Shown here: one piece after another, positions 7,000 through 15,260 of the stretch
Layout: each line of letters starts with the position of its first letter
Numbering within the stretch: position 1 is the stretch's first letter
NCBI GenBank assembly: GCA_035544835.1
Contig: DASZZV010000401.1
Span: forward strand, 1 to 24,605
Length of the DNA stretch: 24,605 nt
Direction: 5' to 3'
Source: DASZZV01 sp035544835
GTDB taxonomy: Bacteria > Acidobacteriota > Thermoanaerobaculia > Gp7-AA8
Position numbers and translations under genes: made by a program
Notes under the pieces: generated by a model
Database searches by the model: none
The model's input: the letters and a program-made list of their open reading frames with translations, nothing else
Told to the model about the DNA's origin: nothing

Positions 7000-9777
7000 T
7001 TGTCACAGCAAAGCACGTTGTTCCCTAACCAGCATCCGGTGCGCAGATGGCCCCTTCTCCCTTTGTTGGTCCTCAGCCTATGGTTCGTCCTGCCGTTGCA
7101 CGCTACAGATGTCTCGATGCCGAGGCCTTTGTCCGACGGCGAGCGAGCGGCCTCGCAAATCGGCCTCGACTTTCTGGCGAGAGGTCCGGAGGGCATTTGG
7201 AGTCACCTTTCCAGCGCCTCGCCTCTGCGTGCGATCGGGAAAGCAGACGCGCTCAAAGAGATCGAGGTTCGCACCGGCCCGAGTGAAGGCGCCAGGTGGG
7301 AGCTGAGCACGGTCGTTCCCTCCCTGCAAAACAGAGTTGCAGTTTTCAGGATCGCTTTTCCCTCCGGAATCGATGAAACGCTGATCATGAATCTCGTCAA
7401 AGAGAGTGGCGAATACAAGATCGAGTCGCTGATCATTTCTGCCGAACCTTCGATCTTCGCGCTCGAGAAACCTCGTAAAAAGGCCGAGAGTGGAACGCCT
7501 ACAGCCTTTCCGTGGCGCGATCTGATCAGCTTCCTTGGACTCGCCGCGGCCATGCTTGCCCTAACCGCTATTCTTGCTCGAAGGACGCATCGCGGCGCGG
7601 CGTCAATCGCTTTCCTTGCTGCGATCGCGATTGCCCTTGCGGCTTTCGCCCTCGCTCTCAAACGCGACGATCGCTTTCAGAAGGACGCGGCTCAGGCCAG
7701 CAAGGCCAAACCCGGCGCTACGCAATCCATGACACGTCTGGCCAGCCTTCTTCCAATGCGACGGGCAATGGTTGCAGGCAACGACGATTCCCGATTCCCG
7801 CACGTTTCTCCCTCTGCTGATGAGGCTCAGCGCAATGTCGCCCACCTCTGGAAGGCACAGGATGCATTTCAAAGGATGGATGTGGGATCGGCTCGCAAAG
7901 AGATCGAGGCCTTTCCATCACCTTCCGATCTGCCCCTGGCAGAGATCCTGCGCGCTCGCCTTGCTTTTCTCGATTCGAAAGAGGTGGCGGCGGTCATGGA
8001 TTACGAGCACGCCATCAACCTCGGGCCTGGCTATGACGACCTCTGGTTCGAGGCCGCAGACGCTTTGCAAACGCTCGGATTCGAGGACCGCTCACGGTCA
8101 TACCTGGAGCGATTGCGGAGAATGGGCTCGCGCAAAGCACAGGTGTATTACGCGCTGTCGGGTCTTGCTGCCGTTCGCAGTGATCTCCCTTCATCCGAGA
8201 AAGAACTGCGGCGCGGCTTCGCGCTCAAGCCGGTGAGCCGCTCCGCGGTGGTCTCGGCGGGTGTCTTCTGCGAGCTCGTTCGGAAGCCCGAAGTGGGAAC
8301 GTTTCTGCAGCTCAGCGCGGCGAATGAGCCGATGATCACCTCTCCCCGGCTCTCGGCGAACCCTTTGATGATGCCGGCGGGGTTCAGTGCCCATGTAATC
8401 GGCGACTATCTCGATCTGCGCAGCGGTTCGAAGGTGCTGTCCGTCCCCGGAGGTGCCTGCCTTGCACCGGCCGGCTCCGAAACGACCGACGCGGCCACGT
8501 GGGACGAGATGGAGGAGACCACTGCCCTCAACGACTTCTCTCAGTTGATCAAGGTTTCGAGTAAACCATCGGTCTTCGGGCAGCCCAGCATGCGCGTGCG
8601 ATTTGAACAGACCGCAGCGGCTCTCGCGAATCACAATCGCTGGAACGATCTGGTGCATCTGACCGATGCAATCTCGCCCAAACTCGAGAATGTGCCCGTA
8701 GATCTTTTCTTTCTCCGGGGAAGTGCTCTGCGCAGAATCAATCACACACAGGAGGCCAGGGAGCTCTACCTCTCGCTGGCCGCGAACCACACCATCGATC
8801 GCAAATCCGATCCGGCGGCGCTCGCGGAGCTGGGCGAAATGCTGGCTTCGGTCGATCTTTTCGATCCCGCCATCCGGGTAATGCAGCGTGCCAGTGCGAA
8901 ACGCAACATGCCCTACCTCGATGACCGAATACGACAGATCGAGACCAACAAGCGACTGGCCTCCCGCTATTCGACCTCCACGACCCCGCACTTCGAGATT
9001 CATTACCCCGCTGATGGTGTGGACGCATTCTTCATCAGTCGCCTTGGCCAGATCATGGAGGCGGAACAGGCTCGTTTGACCGGGTATATCCCGCTGCAGA
9101 ACCTGCGGCCAGTGACGATCAACGTCATCTCATGGGAAGAGTTCCGAGCCACGTATACGGGAACCGATCACATACTCGGTTTTTACGACGGCAGGATCAC
9201 GATTCCGTTTGCGGGCGTCTCCATGTTCGTTCCGGAGATCGTGGCAATCATGAGTCATGAGCTCGCTCACGCCATGATCGCGCAGCTCACGGCCGACCAG
9301 GCTCCTCGCTGGTTTCAGGAAGGGATGGCTCAGCGGATCGAGTCGATTCATTTTCAGCAAAACGCCCTGAACATGTACGAGGATGACAAGCTGCTGTCCG
9401 TGGCACTTCTCGACGCCACCTTAAAGGGCTCTCCTGATCCCGACATGATCAAGGAGGCGTATATCGAGGCGCAGACCGTCATTCGCTTTTTGGAGGCCAG
9501 ATTCGGAGCTGACGGGCCGAAGAGGATGATGGCCGCATTTGCCGGAGGAGCAACCACCGCAGAAGCGATCAAGAGTGTGTCGGGGCTTTCGATTGGCGCC
9601 TTCGATCAGCAGTTGCGCCAGTGGGGCCGCGCCCGAGTCATTCTGTTCGTGAATGATTCCGTTGTGCGATACGACGGTAAAGAGCAAACCATCCGGGCTC
9701 ACGACGGAACGGAGTTGAAGAAGCATGAAGGGGCAACACCGATTCCGGCTTCGCTCATGAAAACGAGGACACAGTGA
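7000..9777 (+). CDS. Membrane protein with TPR repeats and a peptidase-MA (gluzincin) metalloprotease domain
   Basis: This 925-residue protein has an N-terminal hydrophobic segment (WPLLPLLVLSLWFVLPL, about 17-34) and an extracytoplasmic stretch. Two close membrane helices follow (LISFLGLAAAMLALTAIL and IAFLAAIAIALAAFALAL, about 173-220). Then comes a long TPR-like helical region and a metallopeptidase domain near the end. That domain carries HELAH (H753, E754, H757) and a third zinc ligand in WFQEGMAQ (E774), the pattern of the peptidase MA/gluzincin group (PF13485-like). The motif is intact, so zinc-dependent peptidase activity is expected, probably outside the cytoplasm. The substrate is unknown. 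It is translationally coupled to the next gene, whose ATG overlaps its stop by one base. Confidence 0.82.
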   Translation: MSQQSTLFPNQHPVRRWPLLPLLVLSLWFVLPLHATDVSMPRPLSDGERAASQIGLDFLARGPEGIWSHLSSASPLRAIGKADALKEIEVRTGPSEGARWELSTVVPSLQNRVAVFRIAFPSGIDETLIMNLVKESGEYKIESLIISAEPSIFALEKPRKKAESGTPTAFPWRDLISFLGLAAAMLALTAILARRTHRGAASIAFLAAIAIALAAFALALKRDDRFQKDAAQASKAKPGATQSMTRLASLLPMRRAMVAGNDDSRFPHVSPSADEAQRNVAHLWKAQDAFQRMDVGSARKEIEAFPSPSDLPLAEILRARLAFLDSKEVAAVMDYEHAINLGPGYDDLWFEAADALQTLGFEDRSRSYLERLRRMGSRKAQVYYALSGLAAVRSDLPSSEKELRRGFALKPVSRSAVVSAGVFCELVRKPEVGTFLQLSAANEPMITSPRLSANPLMMPAGFSAHVIGDYLDLRSGSKVLSVPGGACLAPAGSETTDAATWDEMEETTALNDFSQLIKVSSKPSVFGQPSMRVRFEQTAAALANHNRWNDLVHLTDAISPKLENVPVDLFFLRGSALRRINHTQEARELYLSLAANHTIDRKSDPAALAELGEMLASVDLFDPAIRVMQRASAKRNMPYLDDRIRQIETNKRLASRYSTSTTPHFEIHYPADGVDAFFISRLGQIMEAEQARLTGYIPLQNLRPVTINVISWEEFRATYTGTDHILGFYDGRITIPFAGVSMFVPEIVAIMSHELAHAMIAQLTADQAPRWFQEGMAQRIESIHFQQNALNMYEDDKLLSVALLDATLKGSPDPDMIKEAYIEAQTVIRFLEARFGADGPKRMMAAFAGGATTAEAIKSVSGLSIGAFDQQLRQWGRARVILFVNDSVVRYDGKEQTIRAHDGTELKKHEGATPIPASLMKTRTQ

Positions 9778-10229
9778 TGAACCCGAGTCAGATCAACGGG
9801 ACGTCCCTGAATCCGGCCGTTTATCTGCTACTGGCCGCGGCCGTGCAGTGGATCGCCGGCGCGGTTATTTTTTTCGAAATCATTCGTTCCAGGAAACCAT
9901 GGAGTCGATTGTGGAATTGGAGGTTCATCGCAAGCAGTGGCGTCTTCCTGGCTGCATGGATGTTTTGTTTCCCTCCAACTTTTCTGGGCCACACCGCTCC
10001 TGCGGCAGAGGCTTCAATACTCACAGGCGCGACCGCAAATGTCTCACAGGGTTCTTGCGCGCTCGTCAGTGCGGGGATGCGCCAGGACAAGGTCGAGTCG
10101 AAAGTCGGTAAGCCTGATCGTGAGATCGCCGAGGATGATATCCGGGGACCGGGAGCAAGAATCTGGGTCTATGAATCCGCCCAGTGTCGTATTCATCTAC
10201 TCGACGGGGTCGTAATCAACGTTGAGTAG
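9777..10229 (+). CDS. Small two-helix membrane protein with a BamE/SmpA-like C-terminal domain
   Basis: This 150-residue protein has two membrane helices (PAVYLLLAAAVQWIAGAVIFF, given here only in part as LLLAAAVQWIAGAVIFF, and FIASSGVFLAAWMFCF) and an outer domain of about 80 residues. The domain reads VSAGMRQDKVESKVGKPD, then WVYESAQCRIHLLDGVVINVE in strands. The order of a 'G-M-x-x-x-x-V' helix start, 'x-G-x-P' turn and then strands with a final 'DGVV' is that of the BamE/SmpA/OmlA fold, which binds other envelope proteins. ATG 9777 forms a TGATG overlap with the metallopeptidase stop; GTG 9774 is an in-frame alternative. It is probably a partner of the upstream peptidase. The fold call is by pattern only. 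Confidence 0.7.
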   Translation: MNPSQINGTSLNPAVYLLLAAAVQWIAGAVIFFEIIRSRKPWSRLWNWRFIASSGVFLAAWMFCFPPTFLGHTAPAAEASILTGATANVSQGSCALVSAGMRQDKVESKVGKPDREIAEDDIRGPGARIWVYESAQCRIHLLDGVVINVE

Positions 10230-10250
10230 AAATGACAAAGCGGAGTCTCT

Positions 10251-11171
10251 ATGAACTGTCCTAAGTGTGGCTCGTTGCAGCTGGAAACGTCCTCGGAATG
10301 CGCCAGCTGCGGCATCATCTTCAGTCGCTATCGAGCTTCGGAGGGACCTTCCTTTGCCGTGACTTCGCCGGTCGACGATCCACGAACCGCCGTCCTGCCG
10401 CCGAACGTTCCCGACGACGATTCCCTGATTCGCGTGCCGCAGTGGACCGTCATTGTCGGCGTGTCCCTCCTGGTGATACTTGGAATCAAGTGGACATCGA
10501 ATCATCAGGCGGCAAGGACAGAGCCGACGGCGGCCACCCTGAACAATCAGCTCAACGAAATCAATCAGAAGGGCATTGCGGCGCGCCGCAATGTGGAGCG
10601 ATTGGAGCGTGCGCATCGGGAGCGGACCCGGGAGCAGATCACGATGCCGGGTTACCTGACAACGCTCCCGCCCGATCTGACCAAAGAGAATACCGAGCGG
10701 CTGATCAACGCCGCCGAAGCGATGACGGTTTCCTCTTCGGTCAAGTTTCCGAAGCAGTTCTCGAAACATTTGTACTCATGGACTCTTCAGGAATACCCAG
10801 CGCTGTTTGCGGCGGTGCACGCGGGACTGGTCGAATTCGATCCGCCCCTCGAGTCGATTTACACCAGTGGTCGTGCCGCTGCCCCTAACTTCGCCCAGGC
10901 TTCGGAGACAATCAACGTGAACCTCACCCTCCGCGGACGCACGATGCGTGTCAACGAAGGCGAAAGCTTTTACGTCGCAGAGCTCGGCCCCCGCCGCGTC
11001 GCCACCCTCGGCAGCGCCAGCAGTACACCCGGCCACGCCAGCGTAGCATTCACATGGCAGTTCGAAGACGAGCTCGGCAACGTCCTGAAGACGGATCCAG
11101 GCCCGGGAACTGGTTTTGCCTCATTTTTGAAAGACGGCTCATGGCGAGTAGAGTCTATGACGGTGAGGTGA
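10251..11171 (+). CDS. Zinc-ribbon membrane protein of unknown function
   Basis: This 306-residue protein starts with a rubredoxin-like zinc ribbon (C3, C6, C17, C20, followed by GIIFSRYR). A flexible linker and one membrane helix follow (WTVIVGVSLLVILGIKW, about 65-81), then a short charged coiled coil (about 95-130) and an outer C-terminal domain of about 170 residues in which I see no known motif. GGAG lies 7 bases before ATG 10251. The gene is 21 bases after the BamE-like gene, so 7000-11171 is probably one operon. The architecture of cytoplasmic ribbon, helix and outer domain resembles the zinc-ribbon kinase at 3076-6003 without the kinase. Confidence 0.78.
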   Translation: MNCPKCGSLQLETSSECASCGIIFSRYRASEGPSFAVTSPVDDPRTAVLPPNVPDDDSLIRVPQWTVIVGVSLLVILGIKWTSNHQAARTEPTAATLNNQLNEINQKGIAARRNVERLERAHRERTREQITMPGYLTTLPPDLTKENTERLINAAEAMTVSSSVKFPKQFSKHLYSWTLQEYPALFAAVHAGLVEFDPPLESIYTSGRAAAPNFAQASETINVNLTLRGRTMRVNEGESFYVAELGPRRVATLGSASSTPGHASVAFTWQFEDELGNVLKTDPGPGTGFASFLKDGSWRVESMTVR

Positions 11172-11195
11172 GAAGCCTTTTTCAGAGAAGGCTTC
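11172..11195 (+). terminator. Hairpin directly after the zinc-ribbon gene
   Basis: GAAGCCTT (11172-11179) and AAGGCTTC (11188-11195) form a perfect 8-bp stem with an 8-nt loop, starting at the base after the stop codon. No T-run follows, so it may weaken or stabilise the transcript end rather than fully terminate it. Confidence 0.45.
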
Positions 11196-11250
11196 CCGCT
11201 AACCAATCTGTCTGTCAAACTATTTAGGAGTGGCGGAGAAGGAGCGACGG

Positions 11251-12033
11251 ATGAAACGACCTGGTGTCCTCATGCTGGTGCTGCTGTTTGTACCCTCGCT
11301 TCTGATGGCGACACATCCGGTTTTCGCGCCGCCGCAGGGGGAGAAAATGCTCATCCCGGTCGCCGTCGAGAAGGCTCCGGGCGCCTTTGGTGCGCTCTGG
11401 AGCAGCGACTTCTGGTTCCGGAACGAGAGCGATCTACCCGTCGACGTGATTCAGAACCTGTGCTACCTGCAGGCCGATCCGCGCGGCTGCTCGATTCCTG
11501 CGCGGAGCAACGTACATCGATCGTCTCTCCTCATCGGATCGCTCACCAACGTGCCGGCCCGGTTGCTGTTCGTACCGAGCGAACGGGCCGCAGACGTTCT
11601 CTTCTCGTTGCGCGTTCGCGACCTGACGCGTGGGATGTTCTCGGGCGGCACAGAACTGCCGATCGTTCGCGAGCGAGATTTCCGGGCGAAGCCGGTCGAG
11701 CTCATCAACGTCCCTATGGAGTCCAACTTCCGGGCCACGCTGAGGATCTACGATGTAGACGCCCACGAAAGGGCGGAGTTCCGCGTCACGGTGATGCCGT
11801 TCTCGGACGGCCCGGGGCCGGCAATTGTCGACCAACGAACCGTGCGGATCGTCCGCGCGCACTTCGATGACTCCCCGTTTGTTCCTGGTTACGCACAAAT
11901 CGATGATTTGAAGCCCCTCGGTACAGCTGTTTCAATTCTCATCGAACCGCTCACCCCGGGCCTTCGTTTCTGGACCTTCGTCAGCGTGACCAACAACACG
12001 ACCCAGGAGATCACCACGATCCTGCCTCAGTAA
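11251..12033 (+). CDS. Secreted beta-sandwich-like protein, unknown function
   Basis: This 260-residue protein has a signal peptide (MKRPGVLMLVLLFVPSLLMA) and then a mature part rich in beta strands. It opens with LIPVAVEKAPGAFGALWSSDFWFRNES given in pieces: a strand, a G-A-x-G turn, W-S-S-D-x-W, and an N-x-S. Two cysteines nearby (in NLCYLQADPRGCS) could form a disulfide. AAGGAG (11239-11244) lies 6 bases before ATG 11251, so this start is preferred over GTG 11230. The opening pattern 'G-x-x-G-(x)-x-S/T-D-V/F-x-x-x-N' also occurs in the protein at 19027-19821, so they may share a fold. No catalytic motif is visible. Confidence 0.72.
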   Translation: MKRPGVLMLVLLFVPSLLMATHPVFAPPQGEKMLIPVAVEKAPGAFGALWSSDFWFRNESDLPVDVIQNLCYLQADPRGCSIPARSNVHRSSLLIGSLTNVPARLLFVPSERAADVLFSLRVRDLTRGMFSGGTELPIVRERDFRAKPVELINVPMESNFRATLRIYDVDAHERAEFRVTVMPFSDGPGPAIVDQRTVRIVRAHFDDSPFVPGYAQIDDLKPLGTAVSILIEPLTPGLRFWTFVSVTNNTTQEITTILPQ

Positions 12034-12051
12034 CCAGACGAGGGGGAAGAG

Positions 12052-12213
12052 ATGAACGGGCACCTGAGCTTAGACACTCTCGGGCGGCGTTCCGTATCAG
12101 ACTCGAATGCCTCGATTCTCAATGCGCGCTCTGCTCTTCCTTTCAATTCTTGCGATGGGAAGCGGTTCGCTCTCCGCGGTTCGCGCTCGCGAGCTCGTAC
12201 TCACCGGTCCTGA
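12052..12213 (+). CDS. Possible short leader ORF (53 codons) with a strong ribosome site
   Basis: GAGGGGGAAGAG just before ATG 12052 is the best Shine-Dalgarno-like sequence near here, yet it serves an ORF in a different frame from the large gene that starts at 12107. It overlaps the first 107 bases of that gene. The peptide has no recognisable motif. It could be a leader for translational coupling, since the big gene has no clear ribosome site of its own, or chance. Confidence 0.25.
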   Translation: MNGHLSLDTLGRRSVSDSNASILNARSALPFNSCDGKRFALRGSRSRARTHRS

Positions 12214-14368
12214 GTATGGAATTCCTCGTGCCTCGATTGCGTCGCCGGCCGTTGCCAGCAACGGCTCATCGTTCCTCGCCGCATGGATTGAGACATCACA
12301 GAGTCGTGCTCCGGAAATCGCCGTCCAGCGCCTCGATCATGCGAGCGATCCAACCGCTGTCGCTGTCCCGATCGTGACAGGATCTGATCTCGCGCACGCC
12401 AGTCTCGACCTCGTCTGGACTGGTACGAGCTATCTTCTGGTGTGGAGCGCCGAGGGGGTGCTTCACTCGCTTCGCCTCGACGAAGAGGGACGGCCGAGGG
12501 TCGGGAGTGCTCGCCAGCTTGGGTATGGCTATTTGGCTCCAATGGTGGCGACCAACGGGAGTGAGACACTCATTCTCGCCTACGACGCTTCCGGGACCAA
12601 CACAGTCCTTCTCTCTCTCGGAGCAGGGGATGAGATCACGCACCAGAGTGTGCTTCTCACTACCGGGGCCTTCAATCGCGACATCGCGGCGACGTCAGGT
12701 GGCTTCGTCGTCACTCTTTGTGACTACACGGGTCTCTACTTCATTCGCATCGGTCGCGACGGTATGCAACTGGATGCAGCACCGCAGCCGCTGATGCTTG
12801 CCAGAGGCACGACCGGGCCTGACTACCGGCCGGCGACGGCATCGGTCGCCAGCCACGGCTCCAGTACCCTCGTACTCTGGAGCGCACACGCAGGCGACGA
12901 TCCAGCCGACCTCTTTTTCTCGTTGATTCCATTGACGGGACCGGCCTCGATCCCGCGATCCGTTCCGCACTCGGTCAGCGCGATTCAATCAGTCGATCTC
13001 GCCTCCGATCCTATCGGCTTCACGGCTCTCCTCACCTCCGGACCCATGTCTTTCATCGACTACCAGAAGGACTCGCGCATCGAGAGCGTGAGTCTCGACA
13101 TGGCAGGGTCGCCACGCGCCACGGCGACCGTCGTGGACGATCCGATCTCTTACGAGTCTCAAGGGCGAATCGCAGCCAACGCCTTCGGTTACGGTGTCAT
13201 ATGGGCTGGATCGCAGTACGGCGTTGGTATCCGTCTCCTGGGATTCACCTCGCCGGTGCTCGGGGGTGCAAGTCCAGTCGTCCTGTCGCGCGCGGTGCGC
13301 GAGCAGGTGCAACCCGCCATCGCGAGTGACGGCATTGGCTTTCTCACCGCCTGGCTCGAGCAGTCGCAGGATTCTCAGAAGATCAAAGCCCTCCTTCTCG
13401 ATCGATTCGGCGTCCCGGCCGGCTCAGTGCAGACTCTGATGGATCGACCGTATTCCTATGCCACGGCGCCGCGCGTGATTTACGGTCACGGCGTTTACCT
13501 CGTCGCGTGGACGGTCGATTCAGCCCTCTGGGGAATGCGTATCACGCTTTCTGGAACACTGATCGATACGATCCCGTTCAGGATTTCCGATCCGCAACTG
13601 CAGTACTCCGACTTCGATTTCACCGTGACGGGACAGGGTTTCTTTGTGGTCTGGTCGAAGGAGGGTCGCATTCGAGGGGCGCACATCTCCCCGCAAGGAG
13701 TGGGCAGCTCGTTTCCGCTCACCGAGGACGCACCCGACGGCTTCCTGGGCGATCAGACAGCACCAAGGATTGCGTTCAACCAGGGCTCATTCGTTCTCGT
13801 GTACGATTCGACGAAATACGATCCCTGCTATTTCCCGGGAAGCTGCAGTTCAGAGACGAGACGATTCGTGGTTCGGCTCGACACGGAGGGCCGGCGGTTA
13901 CCACCAGGTACATTGCGGCTGTCAGGTCCGGAAGTCCGAGCCATACGAGCGGGAGCGAACGGCTTCGCGCTGCTTCACTTCAGAAGTATCTCTCTCCTCG
14001 ACCCTGAGACGCTTCAGATCAAGAAGGAGGTTCCGCTGGGACTCTCTTCATCCACGCTCATTGCTGCTTTCTGGAACGGTGCCGCGTACCGTGTGATCTG
14101 GTCAGAGCCGCTGGCCTCGTCTCGTCGAGCGGTCTACGCGAGAGAGATCGACGCGAACGGAGCCTTTGGTCCCGCCACGAAGAGTGCCGTGATCGACTCT
14201 CCAGCATTCGTGACGGACGCAGCGGAGAATCTGATTGGCGATATTCTCATCGTCTATTCGGCGCGACCAGCTGAGGCACCGTTCTACGGAACGCCGATGG
14301 TTGCCGATCAGGTGCTTTCAGACGGTTTGCTGCCGCCGCAACCGCGTCCCCGAGGTGCGCGGCGGTGA
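12107..14368 (+). CDS. Large secreted repeat protein, probably beta-propeller-like
   Basis: This 753-residue protein has a signal peptide (MRALLFLSILAMGSGSLS after a short MPRFS extension) and is then built from a repeated unit of roughly 50-60 residues. Each unit has a core like 'A-S-N-G-S-S-F-L-A-A-W', followed by strands and a 'G-x-x' turn. Copies read ASNGSSFLAAW, WTGTSYLLVW, ASHGSSTLVLW, ANAFGYGVIW, ASDGIGFLTAW, YGHGVYLVAW and TGQGFFVVW. This is the pattern of secreted beta-propeller-type proteins in soil and marine bacteria. No enzyme motif is visible; a binding or surface role is likely. ATG 12122 is an alternative start. Neither start has a clear ribosome site, and translation may be coupled to the short ORF at 12052. 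The C-terminus ends in a proline/arginine-rich tail without an obvious sorting signal. Confidence 0.72.
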   Translation: MPRFSMRALLFLSILAMGSGSLSAVRARELVLTGPEYGIPRASIASPAVASNGSSFLAAWIETSQSRAPEIAVQRLDHASDPTAVAVPIVTGSDLAHASLDLVWTGTSYLLVWSAEGVLHSLRLDEEGRPRVGSARQLGYGYLAPMVATNGSETLILAYDASGTNTVLLSLGAGDEITHQSVLLTTGAFNRDIAATSGGFVVTLCDYTGLYFIRIGRDGMQLDAAPQPLMLARGTTGPDYRPATASVASHGSSTLVLWSAHAGDDPADLFFSLIPLTGPASIPRSVPHSVSAIQSVDLASDPIGFTALLTSGPMSFIDYQKDSRIESVSLDMAGSPRATATVVDDPISYESQGRIAANAFGYGVIWAGSQYGVGIRLLGFTSPVLGGASPVVLSRAVREQVQPAIASDGIGFLTAWLEQSQDSQKIKALLLDRFGVPAGSVQTLMDRPYSYATAPRVIYGHGVYLVAWTVDSALWGMRITLSGTLIDTIPFRISDPQLQYSDFDFTVTGQGFFVVWSKEGRIRGAHISPQGVGSSFPLTEDAPDGFLGDQTAPRIAFNQGSFVLVYDSTKYDPCYFPGSCSSETRRFVVRLDTEGRRLPPGTLRLSGPEVRAIRAGANGFALLHFRSISLLDPETLQIKKEVPLGLSSSTLIAAFWNGAAYRVIWSEPLASSRRAVYAREIDANGAFGPATKSAVIDSPAFVTDAAENLIGDILIVYSARPAEAPFYGTPMVADQVLSDGLLPPQPRPRGARR

Positions 14369-14423
14369 TGATGAGCGCGCGTGCCCTGGGGTCAAAGCTC
14401 TTACATCTTCTTCGACACGAGAA

Positions 14424-14456
14424 CCGCAGATGCAATCTGCGGCCACTTGCGAAGTG
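14424..14456. repeat. Two short-loop palindromes beside the REP/RAYT unit
   Basis: CCGCAGAT and its complement (14424-14442) enclose a 3-nt GCA loop, an 8-3-8 layout. Directly after it, CACTT/AAGTG (14444-14456) enclose GCG, and flanking GGCC copies could lengthen that stem with a bulge. They lie between the large secreted protein gene and REP copy A. Confidence 0.6.
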
Positions 14457-14467
14457 CGGCCACACTC

Positions 14468-14491
14468 GTGGGCGAAGTTTTTAACTTCGCT
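14468..14491 (+). repeat. REP-like element, copy A
   Basis: A GTGG head is followed by an 8-bp stem (GCGAAGTT) with a TTT loop. The 24 bases match copy B at 15261-15284 exactly, in inverted orientation. A conserved GT-rich tetranucleotide before a hairpin is the layout of REP elements moved by RAYT transposases (GTAG or GGAG in the best-known cases). It lies 21 bases after the transposase stop codon. Confidence 0.8.
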
Positions 14492-14512
14492 CCCCGGCCA
14501 CCCGCACCCAGA

Positions 14513-15103
14513 TCATGCTCTGTGGTTTCGGATGTAAAGGCTGAACTTCTCGAGGCTCGCCCGGTTTCTGACGATATGGTCGAACGACTCAGTCTGCCAC
14601 AACTGTCCTAACAGATGCGGAGCGACGTTCCGGACCTGATCGAGCTTCGCAAGCCTTCTTGACGAATGCCTCTTCCACGAATGAAGAACGTCGGAAAGGT
14701 CAACTCCACTCGCGGTTCGAACGATAGCGTGCGTATGATTTGCGGCGACTGCGGTTTCTCCGAGCTCATAACGACTCCCGTTGAAGTGGCGGAGGGCACC
14801 CTCCACCACGCTCTTCGCTTCAGGCAAAGAGAGGATGCACGAGCCTGAGCCAGCATCGAGCCACTTCTCGAGTCGCCGTCGTTGTGCGAGGAAGAAGTCT
14901 TCGATCTCAGTTGACGATGCGTCGGGATGGGTCCGCTGCCAGTCGTCCCCATCGCGACGCCAGGCGTCGAGGCGTGCGCGTGACAGCGAATCACACAGCC
15001 TGAAGGTCACAAAATAAAGCGCTCCATCCTGACGCCAATGTGGGAGAGCGCTGCGTCGTATCTGAAACGGTTTTTCTGGATCGAAAAAGCCATCTTCGAG
15101 CAT
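14513..15103 (-). CDS. REP-associated IS200-like (Y1/HUH family) transposase
   Basis: This 196-residue protein has the RAYT signatures in order. An N-terminal YFVTFRL strand (about 30-36) comes first, the metal-binding HUH pair in ANHTHAIV (about 121-128) second, SWKRHSSRRL after it, and LWQTESFDHIVRN near the end. Length is typical. The nuclease attacks single-stranded DNA hairpins and the natural substrate is likely the flanking REP-like palindromes. In most relatives the end motif has a tyrosine three residues before H (as in Y-x-D-x-x-x-R); here that place is serine, so the nucleophile may be missing or lie elsewhere. ATG 15103 is used, with only a weak ribosome site, consistent with low expression. 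Confidence 0.87.
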   Translation of the reverse strand: MLEDGFFDPEKPFQIRRSALPHWRQDGALYFVTFRLCDSLSRARLDAWRRDGDDWQRTHPDASSTEIEDFFLAQRRRLEKWLDAGSGSCILSLPEAKSVVEGALRHFNGSRYELGETAVAANHTHAIVRTASGVDLSDVLHSWKRHSSRRLAKLDQVRNVAPHLLGQLWQTESFDHIVRNRASLEKFSLYIRNHRA

Positions 15104-15203
15104 GCCGGAAGCGTACCTCGGCTGGCTGAGAGCGAGTCACTAATGTGGAAAACGTGAGGACTTGCGCATCGAAACTCTGCGCCACGTAGAGATCGATGGA
15201 TTA

Positions 15204-15218
15204 GACGTTAGAAACGTC
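15204..15218. repeat. Short-loop palindrome upstream of the transposase
   Basis: GACGTT and AACGTC enclose an AGA loop (6-3-6). It lies about 100 bases before the transposase start and 43 bases from REP copy B. The rest of 15104-15260 shows nothing else clear. Confidence 0.45.
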
Positions 15219-15260
15219 GACCATGAGTGCCGATTCATCTGCGGGTCTCGTGCGTGAGGA

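Noticed and set aside
8191..9003. A 270-codon minus-strand open frame
   Set aside because: It is antisense to the metallopeptidase gene, which is well supported by HELAH and its downstream glutamate.
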